Assembly: GCF_012272815.1 (NCBI RefSeq)
Contig: NZ_JAAWWL010000001.1
Location: 956,154-1,020,153, forward strand
Direction of reading: 5' to 3'
Length of the DNA stretch: 64,000 nucleotides
Source: Croceivirga thetidis
Lineage (GTDB): Bacteria > Bacteroidota > Bacteroidia > Flavobacteriales > Flavobacteriaceae
Positions 33,788 through 42,968 of this stretch are shown in pieces. The translations under genes and the position numbers were made by a program. Each line of letters starts with the position of its first letter. Position 1 is the stretch's first letter. The notes under the pieces were generated by a model. That model made no database searches and was not told the DNA's origin. It saw only the letters and a program-made list of their open reading frames with translations.

Positions 33788-35472
33788 GAAGCAAAAATTT
33801 GTTCCAATATTTTACGGGTTATGAGATAGGTCGGCTTTACACCGGTTGTTCCGAGTCCTCCAGAGGCCAAAGTGCTACCAGTCTCCAAAGGGTTGTCCGA
33901 GGCATAATATGCATATCTTACCTTGACGTCATCACGAATGCTTTTCCTGATTTTCGAAGCTGATTGAATTGCTTTTTGGTAATGAACCCCTTCCATTTCA
34001 AGACCAATTACGTTCCACGTCGATTCATTAAAGAATTTTAGAATATCCCTGTTTTGAAGTGAGGTTCCTAAAACCGTTACCATTGTTCCTTTAACGACCC
34101 TTAGTTCATTTCCTACGAAATCTTCTACATCCAGCTCGTTTTTAAAAGGATAGTTATCTGCAGTTCCCTCGAAGATATGTGCAGACGGAATCATTAAATC
34201 TCCTTTCCCGCCTTCCAATATTCCCGCCTTTCCCATCACTGAAATCGAAGCCACGTTTAAAAACCCTTTTTCATTGCCTTTTGTATATGGTTTCAACAAT
34301 TCGTCAATTGTCTCATAGGCTTGTTCTCCAAAGGCATAATCCATAACAAAAACCACTGGCTTCAGATTCAAGGGGATTTCATTGTTGAACATGAAACAGC
34401 AGGCCCCATCTCCGAATTTCGCGGTATCAAAAATCTGTATATCAATATTAGCACCGGATTCATCGTCAATAGAGAGCATTCCATTCTTTTCCGCATATTT
34501 TATGACCTTTTCTCGCAAAGGTTCATTTGAAGACGAACTAAGCGCCTCGAAAATTTCAAGGTTTGCTGCCTTTGGAAATTCTTTTGCCAATATTTTTGGT
34601 GCAAATAGCGAATTCATCACACTGTGCATATTGGCGCTAATTATATGCAGCGGTCGTTTTTCGAGATTGTTTTTTATAAGGGTTTGCTTGATTTTTTCTG
34701 CCCAGCGTTCACCATGAATATGATGACCAAGACGCTCCCTTAAAAGTGGGCTGAAAGTTATGGTGCGTTTTTCTCCAGTGGTTATTTCCTCAATGCCTAA
34801 TTTTCCTAACCAATAGACAAGACTTAAAAACTTGTCAGGTTGTGCTTTGGTTTTCAGTTTTTCACTGATTTCAACAACCTCTTCAAAGGAACGACCCAAA
34901 ATATTTGCCGTATGAATAAATGCAACCTCTCGTTGTGCTTCGGTCTTTTCGTCAAGTTCCATAAAAGCCTCAAGCTTTGCCCAATCACGAATGGTCTCTT
35001 CGGTGTCTTCATCGACCAAAACCCTTTTACAAATTTTATTCGATTCGATGAACAAAAAGGTTAAATGTGTTAAGATATCGTATATGTCAGATCGCCCCCT
35101 TGTTATCTCGATATTCATTTGCTCCGAATCAACTCGATAACAATTTCGTCGCCTTTTTGGCGGGATAATGGGTTCAAGGTGTGATTTTGAAAACCCTTCG
35201 TCTGAAGTGAGGTTGATATACCTACATTGCTCAATGCCTTCAGGAAGTCTCTCCAAAACATAAATAAGACCATTCAGTTCGCCTTTATCTTCTGCTACTG
35301 AACCATAAATCTCAGGTCGTAATACTAATAGTGCACTTCTTAAAGCATTGCCGGAAACACCAGAGGGTTTGTAGAAGCCTCGATTTAAGAGGTGTCTCAT
35401 TGTAATATAAAGCCGTTCTATGGCATTGGTCGACTCTTGAGCGCGGGTAGTTTCTTGAATTGGTACTGCCAT
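33784..35472 (-). CDS. DUF6909-like protein with a C-terminal nucleoside phosphorylase-like region
   Basis: A 562-residue cytoplasmic protein that starts MAVPIQETTRAQESTNAIER and has RHLLNRGFYKPSGVSG, matching my memory of the Bacteroidota family DUF6909. The N-terminal half is helical and charged. The C-terminal half has SISVMGKAGILEGGKGDLM, VVKGTMVTVLGTSLQNRDI and VIGLEMEGVHY; the EMEG element and the GDLMIPSA stretch resemble nucleoside phosphorylase/nucleosidase (PNP_UDP_1) folds. Function is unknown; it lies between the dTDP-sugar genes and the UDP-glucuronate epimerase, overlapping the latter by four bases. The phosphorylase link is inference. Confidence 0.6.
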   Translation of the reverse strand: MAVPIQETTRAQESTNAIERLYITMRHLLNRGFYKPSGVSGNALRSALLVLRPEIYGSVAEDKGELNGLIYVLERLPEGIEQCRYINLTSDEGFSKSHLEPIIPPKRRRNCYRVDSEQMNIEITRGRSDIYDILTHLTFLFIESNKICKRVLVDEDTEETIRDWAKLEAFMELDEKTEAQREVAFIHTANILGRSFEEVVEISEKLKTKAQPDKFLSLVYWLGKLGIEEITTGEKRTITFSPLLRERLGHHIHGERWAEKIKQTLIKNNLEKRPLHIISANMHSVMNSLFAPKILAKEFPKAANLEIFEALSSSSNEPLREKVIKYAEKNGMLSIDDESGANIDIQIFDTAKFGDGACCFMFNNEIPLNLKPVVFVMDYAFGEQAYETIDELLKPYTKGNEKGFLNVASISVMGKAGILEGGKGDLMIPSAHIFEGTADNYPFKNELDVEDFVGNELRVVKGTMVTVLGTSLQNRDILKFFNESTWNVIGLEMEGVHYQKAIQSASKIRKSIRDDVKVRYAYYASDNPLETGSTLASGGLGTTGVKPTYLITRKILEQIFAS

Positions 35473-35504
35473 TTATCGGCAAAGGTAATCGATATGCCCA
35501 AATA

Positions 35505-36053
35505 CTAGAGAAAAGGTTGTTGTTGAAATGTGGGCCAAAGGGCATCCTTTTCTGAAACTACTGGAATTCTTCCTTTTAAATTCCATGGAATATCAAGTTC
35601 CAAATCATTATAAATTATTCCCGATTCGGCGCTCCTATTGTAGTAATTATCACATTTGTAGCTGACAATGGCTTCATTACTCAAGACTAGAAAACCATGG
35701 GCAAAACCCCTTGGCACAAATAGCTGTTTTTTATTGCTATCACTCAGTTCAATGGAAAAATACAATCCATAAGTGCTTGAATCCTTTCTGAGATCTACGC
35801 AAACATCTTGAATAGCTCCTTTTTCGACCGAAATTAGTTTCGCTTGCTGATATTCTCCATATTGAAAGTGGAGCCCCCTAAGAACCCCATTTTTAGAGAA
35901 GGACCGGTTGTCTTGAACAAACTTAATTTTTCTGCCTAAGCATTCTTCAAAAACTTTTTGATTGAAACTCTCGGTAAACCACCCCCGTTCATCTTCAAAA
36001 ACTTCTGGCTTAAGCACAAAACAATCTTCTAGCGGAGTAGTGACTACATTCAT
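35505..36053 (-). CDS. rfbC: dTDP-4-dehydrorhamnose 3,5-epimerase
   Basis: A 182-residue cupin-fold epimerase. The motifs are [24 protein letters not shown] (catalytic His), [11 protein letters not shown] and [15 protein letters not shown], all typical of RmlC. It follows rfbA with a four-base ATGA overlap. It would convert dTDP-4-keto-6-deoxyglucose to the 4-keto-rhamnose form. Confidence 0.95.
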   Translation of the reverse strand: MNVVTTPLEDCFVLKPEVFEDERGWFTESFNQKVFEECLGRKIKFVQDNRSFSKNGVLRGLHFQYGEYQQAKLISVEKGAIQDVCVDLRKDSSTYGLYFSIELSDSNKKQLFVPRGFAHGFLVLSNEAIVSYKCDNYYNRSAESGIIYNDLELDIPWNLKGRIPVVSEKDALWPTFQQQPFL

Positions 36054-36913
36054 TTTTCTAAAATTCTGAGTAGGTCCTTACCATATCCACTATGTAATAA
36101 TTTATCTGCCAGTACTCTAAACTGATTTTCATCAATATAACCCATTTCAAATGCAGCAAGTTCAATAGCTCCGATTTTAAGACCTTGCCTTGATTCTAAA
36201 ACCTCAATGAATTGAGCCGCCTGCATTAAAGATGAAAAAGTTCCGGTGTCAAGCCACGCTGTGCCTCGATCTAAGATTTGAACATTGAGCTTTCCCATGT
36301 TTAGATAAGCCCTATTCAAATCTGTAATTTCTAATTCACCACGTGAACTAGGTTTCAATGATTTTGCGATTCGTATGACATCATTATCGTAGAAATAAAT
36401 TCCCGGTACCGCATAATTGGATTTTGGGATTTGGGGTTTTTCCTCAATACTTATGGCTTTACCTTCACCATTAAATTCCACCACCCCATACCTATCTGGG
36501 TTGGTAACTCGGTATGCATAAATTATACCTCCATCAGGATTGTTGTTTTTCTGCAGCAAGTTTGATAAGCCAGAACCGTAAAAAATATTATCGCCAAGAA
36601 TTAGGGCAACTTTCTCCTTTCCTATAAAATCAGCTCCTAACACAAAAGCTTCGGCAAGGCCGTTTGGCTTTTGTTGGGTAACGTACGAAAATGAACACCC
36701 AATTTGAGAACCATCACCAAGTAATTCTTTAAACAAAGGCAAGTCTTTTGGTGTTGAAATAATCAATATTTCACGAATTCCCGCATACATCAAAGTTGTA
36801 AGAGGATAGTAAATCATTGGCTTGTCGTAGACGGGCATCAACTGTTTGCTGACCGCAACGGTAAGCGGATATAGCCTTGTGCCTGAGCCACCTGCAAGAA
36901 TTATACCTTTCAT
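36050..36913 (-). CDS. rfbA: glucose-1-phosphate thymidylyltransferase
   Basis: A 287-residue RmlA enzyme forming dTDP-glucose. It has [55 protein letters not shown] and [13 protein letters not shown], with normal length and intact active-site residues. It lies one base after rfbB and overlaps rfbC by four bases. Confidence 0.97.
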   Translation of the reverse strand: MKGIILAGGSGTRLYPLTVAVSKQLMPVYDKPMIYYPLTTLMYAGIREILIISTPKDLPLFKELLGDGSQIGCSFSYVTQQKPNGLAEAFVLGADFIGKEKVALILGDNIFYGSGLSNLLQKNNNPDGGIIYAYRVTNPDRYGVVEFNGEGKAISIEEKPQIPKSNYAVPGIYFYDNDVIRIAKSLKPSSRGELEITDLNRAYLNMGKLNVQILDRGTAWLDTGTFSSLMQAAQFIEVLESRQGLKIGAIELAAFEMGYIDENQFRVLADKLLHSGYGKDLLRILEK

Positions 36914-36914
36914 T

Positions 36915-37994
36915 TTATACAGATTGGTTTTTTATTCTATCTTCATACATTTCGGTGTAAAATTTTAGATACGCCCCAGAAGTAACATTTTTCAACCATT
37001 CGGTATTTTTTAAGTACCAGTCTATTGTCAACGATAGTCCTTCTTTAAAATTAACACCAGGGCGCCAATTCAATTTTGTCTCTAATTTATTTGCGTCTAT
37101 GGCATATCTAAAATCGTGTCCTGGTCTATCTTTAACAAAACGGATTAAGCGTTGCGAATTACCCGGTTCCCTTTCCAGTTTTCTGTCCATTAAATCACAA
37201 AGTAATCGAACCAATTCGATATTTCTGAACTCGTTATTTCCTCCCACGTTAAAGGTTTGATTTCTCTCAGCAAAATGAAATATAGTATCAATTGCATCGG
37301 CATGGTCTACAACATAAAGCCAATCCCTTGTGTTATTACCATCGCCATAGACAGGTAGTTCTTTTTGATTAATAATATTATTTATAAAAAGTGGGATAAG
37401 TTTTTCTGGAAACTGATTAGGGCCGTAGTTGTTTGAGCAATTTGAAATGATATAGTTAAGCCCATAAGTTTCTCCAAATGCACGCACAAAATGATCAGAT
37501 GCCGCTTTACTCGCCGAATAAGGTGAATTGGGATGGTAGGCAGAAGTCTCTTTAAAAAATCCGCTTTCACCAAGACTACCATAGACCTCATCGGTACTTA
37601 TATGATAAAATAAGTGGTCTTCAGTGTTTGAAGTCCAATAGGACCTGGCCGCATTGAGCAAATTCAACGTTCCCATTACATTGGTCTCCGCAAAAGCATT
37701 GGGCATATCGATTGATCTATCGACATGGGATTCTGCAGCCAAATGGATTACAGCACTAAACCCTCCATCTTTAAAAAGCTGGTCGATGAACTTTGCATCT
37801 CTAATGTCACCTCTGATAAACGTATAGTTGCGCTCGCCTGAAATATCACTTAAGTTGTCAAGGTTACCGGCATAGGTAAGTGCATCAAGATTAACGATAT
37901 GATAAGATGGATACTTGGTTACAAATCTCCTAACCACGTGGGACCCTATAAAACCCGCGCCACCAGTTATCAATATTTTCTTCGCACTACTCAT
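36915..37994 (-). CDS. rfbB: dTDP-glucose 4,6-dehydratase
   Basis: A 359-residue SDR dehydratase. It has [21 protein letters not shown] with the Asp-Glu pair needed for dehydration, and [10 protein letters not shown]. The ATG at 37994 ([12 protein letters not shown]) is chosen; it overlaps the GH3 stop by eight bases, and the longer frame back to 38078 would run deep into the GH3 gene. Together with rfbA and rfbC it makes dTDP-4-keto-L-rhamnose; the final reductase rfbD is missing from the window. Confidence 0.96.
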   Translation of the reverse strand: MSSAKKILITGGAGFIGSHVVRRFVTKYPSYHIVNLDALTYAGNLDNLSDISGERNYTFIRGDIRDAKFIDQLFKDGGFSAVIHLAAESHVDRSIDMPNAFAETNVMGTLNLLNAARSYWTSNTEDHLFYHISTDEVYGSLGESGFFKETSAYHPNSPYSASKAASDHFVRAFGETYGLNYIISNCSNNYGPNQFPEKLIPLFINNIINQKELPVYGDGNNTRDWLYVVDHADAIDTIFHFAERNQTFNVGGNNEFRNIELVRLLCDLMDRKLEREPGNSQRLIRFVKDRPGHDFRYAIDANKLETKLNWRPGVNFKEGLSLTIDWYLKNTEWLKNVTSGAYLKFYTEMYEDRIKNQSV

Positions 37995-39486
37995 TAACCA
38001 CGAATTTTTGGAGGCCATCTGCAACCTTTCTGTCATTCGACAATCGTTGAACCTTGTTTTGACCACCAAATTTCCCAATTGCTTTCATGTAGTTTTGAAA
38101 CCCCCCTGGCTTAATTCTTGTTACCACAAGTGGTTTTAAAATTTTACCGTCTATTAAATCAAGGTAATAACTGTTCTGGCGTTTCATTGATTGCTCAAGT
38201 GAATTGGAAAATTTTTCCATGTTTGAAGGTAACTCTTCAAATTCAATTAACCACTCATGATAAGGAAGACCATCTACAGGGTTGGTCTTGGGAGCAACAG
38301 AAAATTCATTCACTTTTGCATTGGTTTCTTCAATGGCTATTTTCATCGCTTCTTCTACCTCTTTTGCGATAACATGCTCACCAAAGGCCGAGATAAAATG
38401 TTTTATTCGTCCTGAAACTATTACCCTATACGGCTTTAAAGAGACAAACTGCACCGTATCACCCAAGTTATAGGCCCAAAGACCTGCATCAGTGCTGATT
38501 ACCATCGCGTAGTTTACTCCTAATTGAACATCTTTGATAGTAATTCGTTCAGGGTTTTCGCTGAAAAAATCCTCAGCTTTTACAAATTCATAAAAGATTC
38601 CCGAATTCAGAAGCAAAAGCATTCCCATTTCAGTTTGAGAATCTTGATAGGCAAAAAAACCTTCACTTGCTGGAAAGAGCTCAATGCTATCTACTCGCTT
38701 TCCGATTAGACCTTCAAACTTCGCCCTATACGGTTCATAATTAACCCCTCCGTATATGAACAATTGAAAATTCTTAAACAACTCTCCTACCTTCTTACTC
38801 GTTTTAAGGGTTAGTTTTTCAAAATACATCTGCACCCAAGAGGGTATGCCGGCTATCACCGTCATGTTTTCATTTTCGGTCTCTTCGACAATTTTATCCA
38901 CCTTTTTCTCCCAGTCTTCAATACAATTAGTTTCCCAACTAGGAAGACGGTTCTTTTGAAGGTAAGAAGGAACATAATGTGCCGAAATACCGGACAACCT
39001 TCCGGTCTTGATTCCGAATTTTGATTCCAAAACCGGGCTGCCCTGAAGAAATATCATACGCCCATTTACAAAGCTGGAATTACCGGTTTCTTCAATGTAA
39101 TTAAGAATGGCATTCCTCGAAGCATTTACCTGATGTTTAATCGAGGACTTTGTTATGGGAATATATTTAACACCGGAGGTCGTTCCTGAAGTTTTAGCGA
39201 AGTAGATCGGTTTTCCTGGCCAAAGAACATTCAAATTACCTTCTTTTATTTCCTCTACGTAAGCCTTCAGTTGCTCATAATCCCTTATAGGTACATTGCC
39301 AATAAAATCGTTGTGGGAAGCTATGCTAGAAAAATTATGATCCTTACCAAACTTTGTTTTCAAACCATTTGTAATCAAATAAGTGAATACCCGTTCTTGG
39401 GCTTCAATAGGGTTTTCAATCCACTTTTTATTCTTTTTGGCCACCCTAGAGGCAAAAATTTTTGCGGCAAAAGATTTGAATGACAT
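37987..39486 (-). CDS. GH3-family acyl-adenylate-type enzyme
   Basis: A 499-residue protein of the GH3 (auxin-responsive) superfamily. The adenylate-forming P-loop region is FAKTSGTTSGVKYIP (about residue 100); ELFPASEGFFAYQ, LWAYNLGDTVQF and FGEHVIAKEVEEAM are the other family motifs. Plant GH3 proteins join acyl acids to amino acids; bacterial members have unknown roles. The ATG at 39486 is one base after the M23 peptidase stop and fits the family start MSFKSFAAKIFASRVAKKN; the two are found together in many flavobacteria. Confidence 0.88.
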   Translation of the reverse strand: MSFKSFAAKIFASRVAKKNKKWIENPIEAQERVFTYLITNGLKTKFGKDHNFSSIASHNDFIGNVPIRDYEQLKAYVEEIKEGNLNVLWPGKPIYFAKTSGTTSGVKYIPITKSSIKHQVNASRNAILNYIEETGNSSFVNGRMIFLQGSPVLESKFGIKTGRLSGISAHYVPSYLQKNRLPSWETNCIEDWEKKVDKIVEETENENMTVIAGIPSWVQMYFEKLTLKTSKKVGELFKNFQLFIYGGVNYEPYRAKFEGLIGKRVDSIELFPASEGFFAYQDSQTEMGMLLLLNSGIFYEFVKAEDFFSENPERITIKDVQLGVNYAMVISTDAGLWAYNLGDTVQFVSLKPYRVIVSGRIKHFISAFGEHVIAKEVEEAMKIAIEETNAKVNEFSVAPKTNPVDGLPYHEWLIEFEELPSNMEKFSNSLEQSMKRQNSYYLDLIDGKILKPLVVTRIKPGGFQNYMKAIGKFGGQNKVQRLSNDRKVADGLQKFVVNE

Positions 39487-39487
39487 C

Positions 39488-40357
39488 TTAATTGAAATCA
39501 ATAAAGTCGGATGGGTTCACCGGTACACCCTTGCTCCACAATTCAAAATGGAGGTGGGGGCCTGTAGTAAATTCACCGGTATTACCAACACTTGCCACAA
39601 CTTCACCTGCTACCACAACATCGCCTTGAAATTTGCTAAGTGAGCTATTGTGCTTATATACCGACAAAAGTCCATCTTTATGTTCAAGAATTATCACATA
39701 ACCCGTATCCGAAGTCCATTCAGAAAAAATCACTGTTCCGTCGGCAACTGATTTAACCGGGCTGTTCATTTCTGCGACAATATCAACCGCAAAATGTTTT
39801 TTCTCAGCATCAAATCCTTGTGAAATCGAACCAGAAATTGGAGGAAATAAAATCAGATTTGCACCACTATTGTTTCTTTCAAAAAGATTGTACTTGTCTT
39901 CTATTTCAACTTCTTCGCGTAGGGCCAAATCTTCTTGTATTGGCCTTAAATCAACTGTTGATGGGTCTAGTTTGTATTTTTCAAATAATGAGTCTCTGTT
40001 GGCCACATTATTTTCTACTTCGCCCCTTAAAACCATTCTTACATTATTCAAATAGCGATTTGTATAACCAAGTACCGTTACCAAGGAGTCCGTTTTGTAT
40101 GTGAGTTCAGTGGCTTGTCTTTTAAGTTTTGTGGAAGAATATCCTGGTATATATTCCCGTAAAGGTGTAAAAGCGATAAAAAGGGTTGTGAAGCCAATCA
40201 GTATTATCATGAAAAGCATTCCAGTAATAAAGACATTGAGCCGGCTAAGTTTAAAGGAAATTTTTTCCTCAAAGGTATTCTCGTTAAGAATGACCAAGCG
40301 GTATTTGTGCAATAACTTGCGCCTTATATTTTTCCTTTTAGTCTTCTTCTTTGCCAT
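39488..40357 (-). CDS. M23 family peptidoglycan endopeptidase, membrane anchored
   Basis: A 289-residue zinc peptidase. A basic cytoplasmic N-terminus (MAKKKTKRKNIRRKL) is followed by a single membrane helix (about 45-70), a coiled periplasmic linker and the C-terminal LytM domain with HFAVDIV (zinc ligands His and Asp) and GPHLHFELW. It cuts or regulates cutting of peptidoglycan crosslinks. The ATG at 40357 is preferred over one nine bases upstream, because a -7 box lies at 40364-40371, overlapping the longer form. Confidence 0.92.
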   Translation of the reverse strand: MAKKKTKRKNIRRKLLHKYRLVILNENTFEEKISFKLSRLNVFITGMLFMIILIGFTTLFIAFTPLREYIPGYSSTKLKRQATELTYKTDSLVTVLGYTNRYLNNVRMVLRGEVENNVANRDSLFEKYKLDPSTVDLRPIQEDLALREEVEIEDKYNLFERNNSGANLILFPPISGSISQGFDAEKKHFAVDIVAEMNSPVKSVADGTVIFSEWTSDTGYVIILEHKDGLLSVYKHNSSLSKFQGDVVVAGEVVASVGNTGEFTTGPHLHFELWSKGVPVNPSDFIDFN

Positions 40358-40363
40358 TGCCAA

Positions 40364-40371
40364 CAAAGATA
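40364..40371 (-). promoter_or_regulatory. candidate -7 element of the M23 peptidase/polysaccharide operon
   Basis: The complement reads TATCTTTG, matching TAnnTTTG, six bases before the chosen ATG, giving an almost leaderless message. No TTG is present 19 bases upstream. If correct, it starts the long minus-strand run M23-GH3-rfbBAC. Confidence 0.35.
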
Positions 40372-40540
40372 GCCCATGATTTTAATTTGTTTTGTTCCCC
40401 TTGGTTTTTATGAAATTTTTAAGCTTGTTATCTTGAATTGGGCGTTAAAACTGGTCTAAATTCGATATTTGACACTCCATTGCTTCCTTATTTGCATATT
40501 CTTTTTTGTACTTTTACCCCTCGTTGTTAAACAGATTATT

Positions 40541-40729
40541 ATGAGCGCTCTCAATATTTTTCTAGGAATGATAGGTCCTTGGCAAATTGCCTTGGTGGTA
40601 GTAATAGTATTGTTGCTTTTTGGAGGAAAGAAAATTCCTGAGCTTATGAGAGGTTTGGGTAGTGGAATCAAAGAGTTCAAAGACGCATCTAAAGAAGACG
40701 AAAAATTAGAGGACAAAAACACTCCTTAA
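40541..40729 (+). CDS. tatA: twin-arginine translocase subunit TatA/TatE
   Basis: A 62-residue protein: short periplasmic N-terminus, one membrane helix ([12 protein letters not shown]), then [20 protein letters not shown], the amphipathic helix and FGxxKIPEL hinge of TatA, ending in a charged tail. It forms the Tat pore with TatC, which is not in this window. The ATG at 40541 is chosen over the upstream frame start at 40469, which would place a second hydrophobic stretch ahead of the TatA helix. Confidence 0.93.
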   Translation: MSALNIFLGMIGPWQIALVVVIVLLLFGGKKIPELMRGLGSGIKEFKDASKEDEKLEDKNTP

Positions 40730-40760
40730 AACACCTCAGCTCCCGTTTTACTTCATTTTA

Positions 40761-40803
40761 GGCCTATATTTTCATACCGATAGTTACAAAATAGGCCGTT
40801 TTA
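40761..40803 (+). terminator. possible terminator after tatA
   Basis: GGCCTATATTTT and AAAATAGGCC can pair (with a two-base bulge) about 30 bases after the tatA stop, followed by GTTTTACG. The loop is long and the T-run short, so this is a tentative call. Confidence 0.35.
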
Positions 40804-40940
40804 CGCTGTTTTTTAGCTTCTTCACAACAAAAACTCAGTGTTAATGCTGTATACTGTTAATTTCACGACGGTTAATTATTTAACTGAACCCATTTTTTAC
40901 ATTGGAAAAAAGCTTTTTAGCTGGATTCCCACAACCTATT

Positions 40941-42962
40941 ATGTTCAAAAAGCTAATATACACGGCATTACTCATGCTACCGACAATTGTCTTAAGTCAA
41001 TCGGTAGTTGGCCTAACAACAGAAGACGAAAATATTGAGGCAGAAACTGTTGTAGACCTTCCCTTTTACAGTTCAAATACTGGAAAAATTGATGGTAAGA
41101 CTGCCCAAAAACTTGAGAAAAAAGGTGACGAGGTATACCAACAAATGTGGTATGCCGAAGCAGCACAGTATTACGAAGCTGTTGCCAACTACAATAAGGG
41201 TGAAAACCCACCAACCCTTTTACAAAAACTAGGAAACAGTTATTACTTCATATCAAACTTCGAACGTGCTTTCAAGTGGTATCATGAGCTATTCTTGTCG
41301 CACCGCAGTTTTATGAATAACCAAACCTTATTCCGATATGGGCAGAGTTTAAAAGGTGTAGAAAAATACAATCAAGCCTCTAGGGTCTTTGGGTTGATAA
41401 AATCTTCAGATTCAAAAGACCTAAATCGACTGATAAGCTCTAAAAAAAATAACAATAGCATTACCTTAAAGACACTTACAAGTAATTCAGAGAACTCAGA
41501 CTTTTCACCTACTTATTACTCTGAAAACAAATTGGTCTTTGCATCAGCAAGGGATTCCTCTGTTTTTACGACTAGAAAATATCGATGGAACAATCAACCA
41601 TATCTTGATCTTTATATAGGTGAAATTGATTCGCTTTCAGCAGATTTAACCAATGTGAAGAAATTCTCTGGCAAAGTGAATTCAAAATATCATGAAGCTG
41701 GAGCTGCTTTTAGCCCAGATGGAAAAACCATGTTTTTTACCAGAAATAATTACAGTAAGAAACTTAAGCGGGATTCTAAAGGGGTGAACCATCTTACCTT
41801 GTTTACTTCAAAATTTGTTGGTGGGGAATGGTCAAAACCATTACCGTTACCATTTAATAGTGATGAATATTCAACCGGACATCCTGCAATGAGCCCTGAT
41901 GGCAAAAAGCTATATTTCGCTTCTGACATGCCTGGAGGTTTTGGAGAAACCGATATTTATGTGGTAGACGTGAATGGAGATGGTACTTTTTCAGAACCAA
42001 AAAACCTTGGGAAGACTGTTAATTCAAAACAAAAAGAGATGTTCCCGTATGCAACGGAGAACACCATTTATTTTTCTTCGAACAGAAAACTTGGTTTTGG
42101 CGGTTTGGACATCTATCAATCCAATTACGTACAAGACATTTTTGAAGTGGCCGTCAATCTTGGGCCACCTATCAATAGTAGCTCGGACGACTTTTCATAC
42201 ATAGTTGATGAAAATACCAATAAGGGATATTTTGCCTCAAATAGAAAAGGCGGCCAAGGAGACGATGATATCTATGCCTTCACCTATGTCACAACGGACG
42301 ATTCTGATGAAAGCACAATACTTTTGGGCACTGTCATAGATCAAAGTAACGGTACTACTTTGGCAAATACTTTGGTTCAGCTTTTTGACAAAGATGGCAA
42401 CTATCTAAAAGAGAGCTATACAGACGAATTCGGAAGCTTTGAGTTTGTAGACCTTAATAAGAACACGAAATATGAACTGAGAACCGCTAAAGAGGGTTAT
42501 GAGAAGGAAATAAAGCTTGCTAATATTGGCGGAGACTCAGAAACCACGGTAAATCTTATCTTGAAGGACATGGAGTCATTGGTAGTCGTTGATGGAGACG
42601 TTACCAAATTAAAAACCGAAGCCATATTTTTCGATTTTGATTCCTATGAGTTAACCAAAGAAGGAAAAAAGGAACTTAAAAGAATTAAGCGAATCTGGAA
42701 TGATTTCCCAAACCTAAAAATTAAGATTGAATCGCATACTGATAGTAGGGGCTCAAGAACATACAATCGCATTCTTTCACAAAAAAGAGCAGATGCCACA
42801 AAGGCTCACTTACTTAAAATCGGTGTTGAGCCCGACAAAATAGAAAGCGCGATAGGATATGGTGAAGATCGCATATCAAATGATTGTGGAGACGGTATCA
42901 AATGCAACCGTGATCAGCATCAAAACAATCGAAGGTCAGATTTAATCGTAGTTGAACATTAG
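40941..42962 (+). CDS. OmpA family protein with TPR, WD40-like and CRD domains (PorE-like)
   Basis: A 673-residue secreted envelope protein. Signal peptide (MFKKLIYTALLMLPTIVLSQ), then TPR-like helices (KLEKKGDEVYQQMWYAEAA), a PD40 beta-propeller with repeated AFSPDGKTMFF, AMSPDGKKLYFAS and IYFSSNRKLGFGG units, a carboxypeptidase-regulatory-like domain (about 475-555) and a C-terminal OmpA domain with IESHTDSRG and peptidoglycan-binding Asp/Arg (NDCGDG, NRRSDL). This order is exactly that of PorE, which anchors T9SS components to peptidoglycan. Several paralogues exist in flavobacteria, so it may be another gliding-associated OmpA protein. The ATG at 40941 precedes the signal peptide. Confidence 0.83.
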   Translation: MFKKLIYTALLMLPTIVLSQSVVGLTTEDENIEAETVVDLPFYSSNTGKIDGKTAQKLEKKGDEVYQQMWYAEAAQYYEAVANYNKGENPPTLLQKLGNSYYFISNFERAFKWYHELFLSHRSFMNNQTLFRYGQSLKGVEKYNQASRVFGLIKSSDSKDLNRLISSKKNNNSITLKTLTSNSENSDFSPTYYSENKLVFASARDSSVFTTRKYRWNNQPYLDLYIGEIDSLSADLTNVKKFSGKVNSKYHEAGAAFSPDGKTMFFTRNNYSKKLKRDSKGVNHLTLFTSKFVGGEWSKPLPLPFNSDEYSTGHPAMSPDGKKLYFASDMPGGFGETDIYVVDVNGDGTFSEPKNLGKTVNSKQKEMFPYATENTIYFSSNRKLGFGGLDIYQSNYVQDIFEVAVNLGPPINSSSDDFSYIVDENTNKGYFASNRKGGQGDDDIYAFTYVTTDDSDESTILLGTVIDQSNGTTLANTLVQLFDKDGNYLKESYTDEFGSFEFVDLNKNTKYELRTAKEGYEKEIKLANIGGDSETTVNLILKDMESLVVVDGDVTKLKTEAIFFDFDSYELTKEGKKELKRIKRIWNDFPNLKIKIESHTDSRGSRTYNRILSQKRADATKAHLLKIGVEPDKIESAIGYGEDRISNDCGDGIKCNRDQHQNNRRSDLIVVEH

Positions 42963-42968
42963 GCATTA

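Noticed and set aside
37915-37940. CACGTG near 37930 as a third parS site
   Set aside because: Only the central six bases match; flanks are not palindromic and it codes for conserved rfbB residues. Other CACGTG hits (near 33740 and 36342) fail in the same way.
17751-40357. Genomic island with integrase or attachment sites around the polysaccharide locus
   Set aside because: The locus is AT-rich and mosaic, but no integrase, transposase, tRNA or flanking direct repeat was seen.
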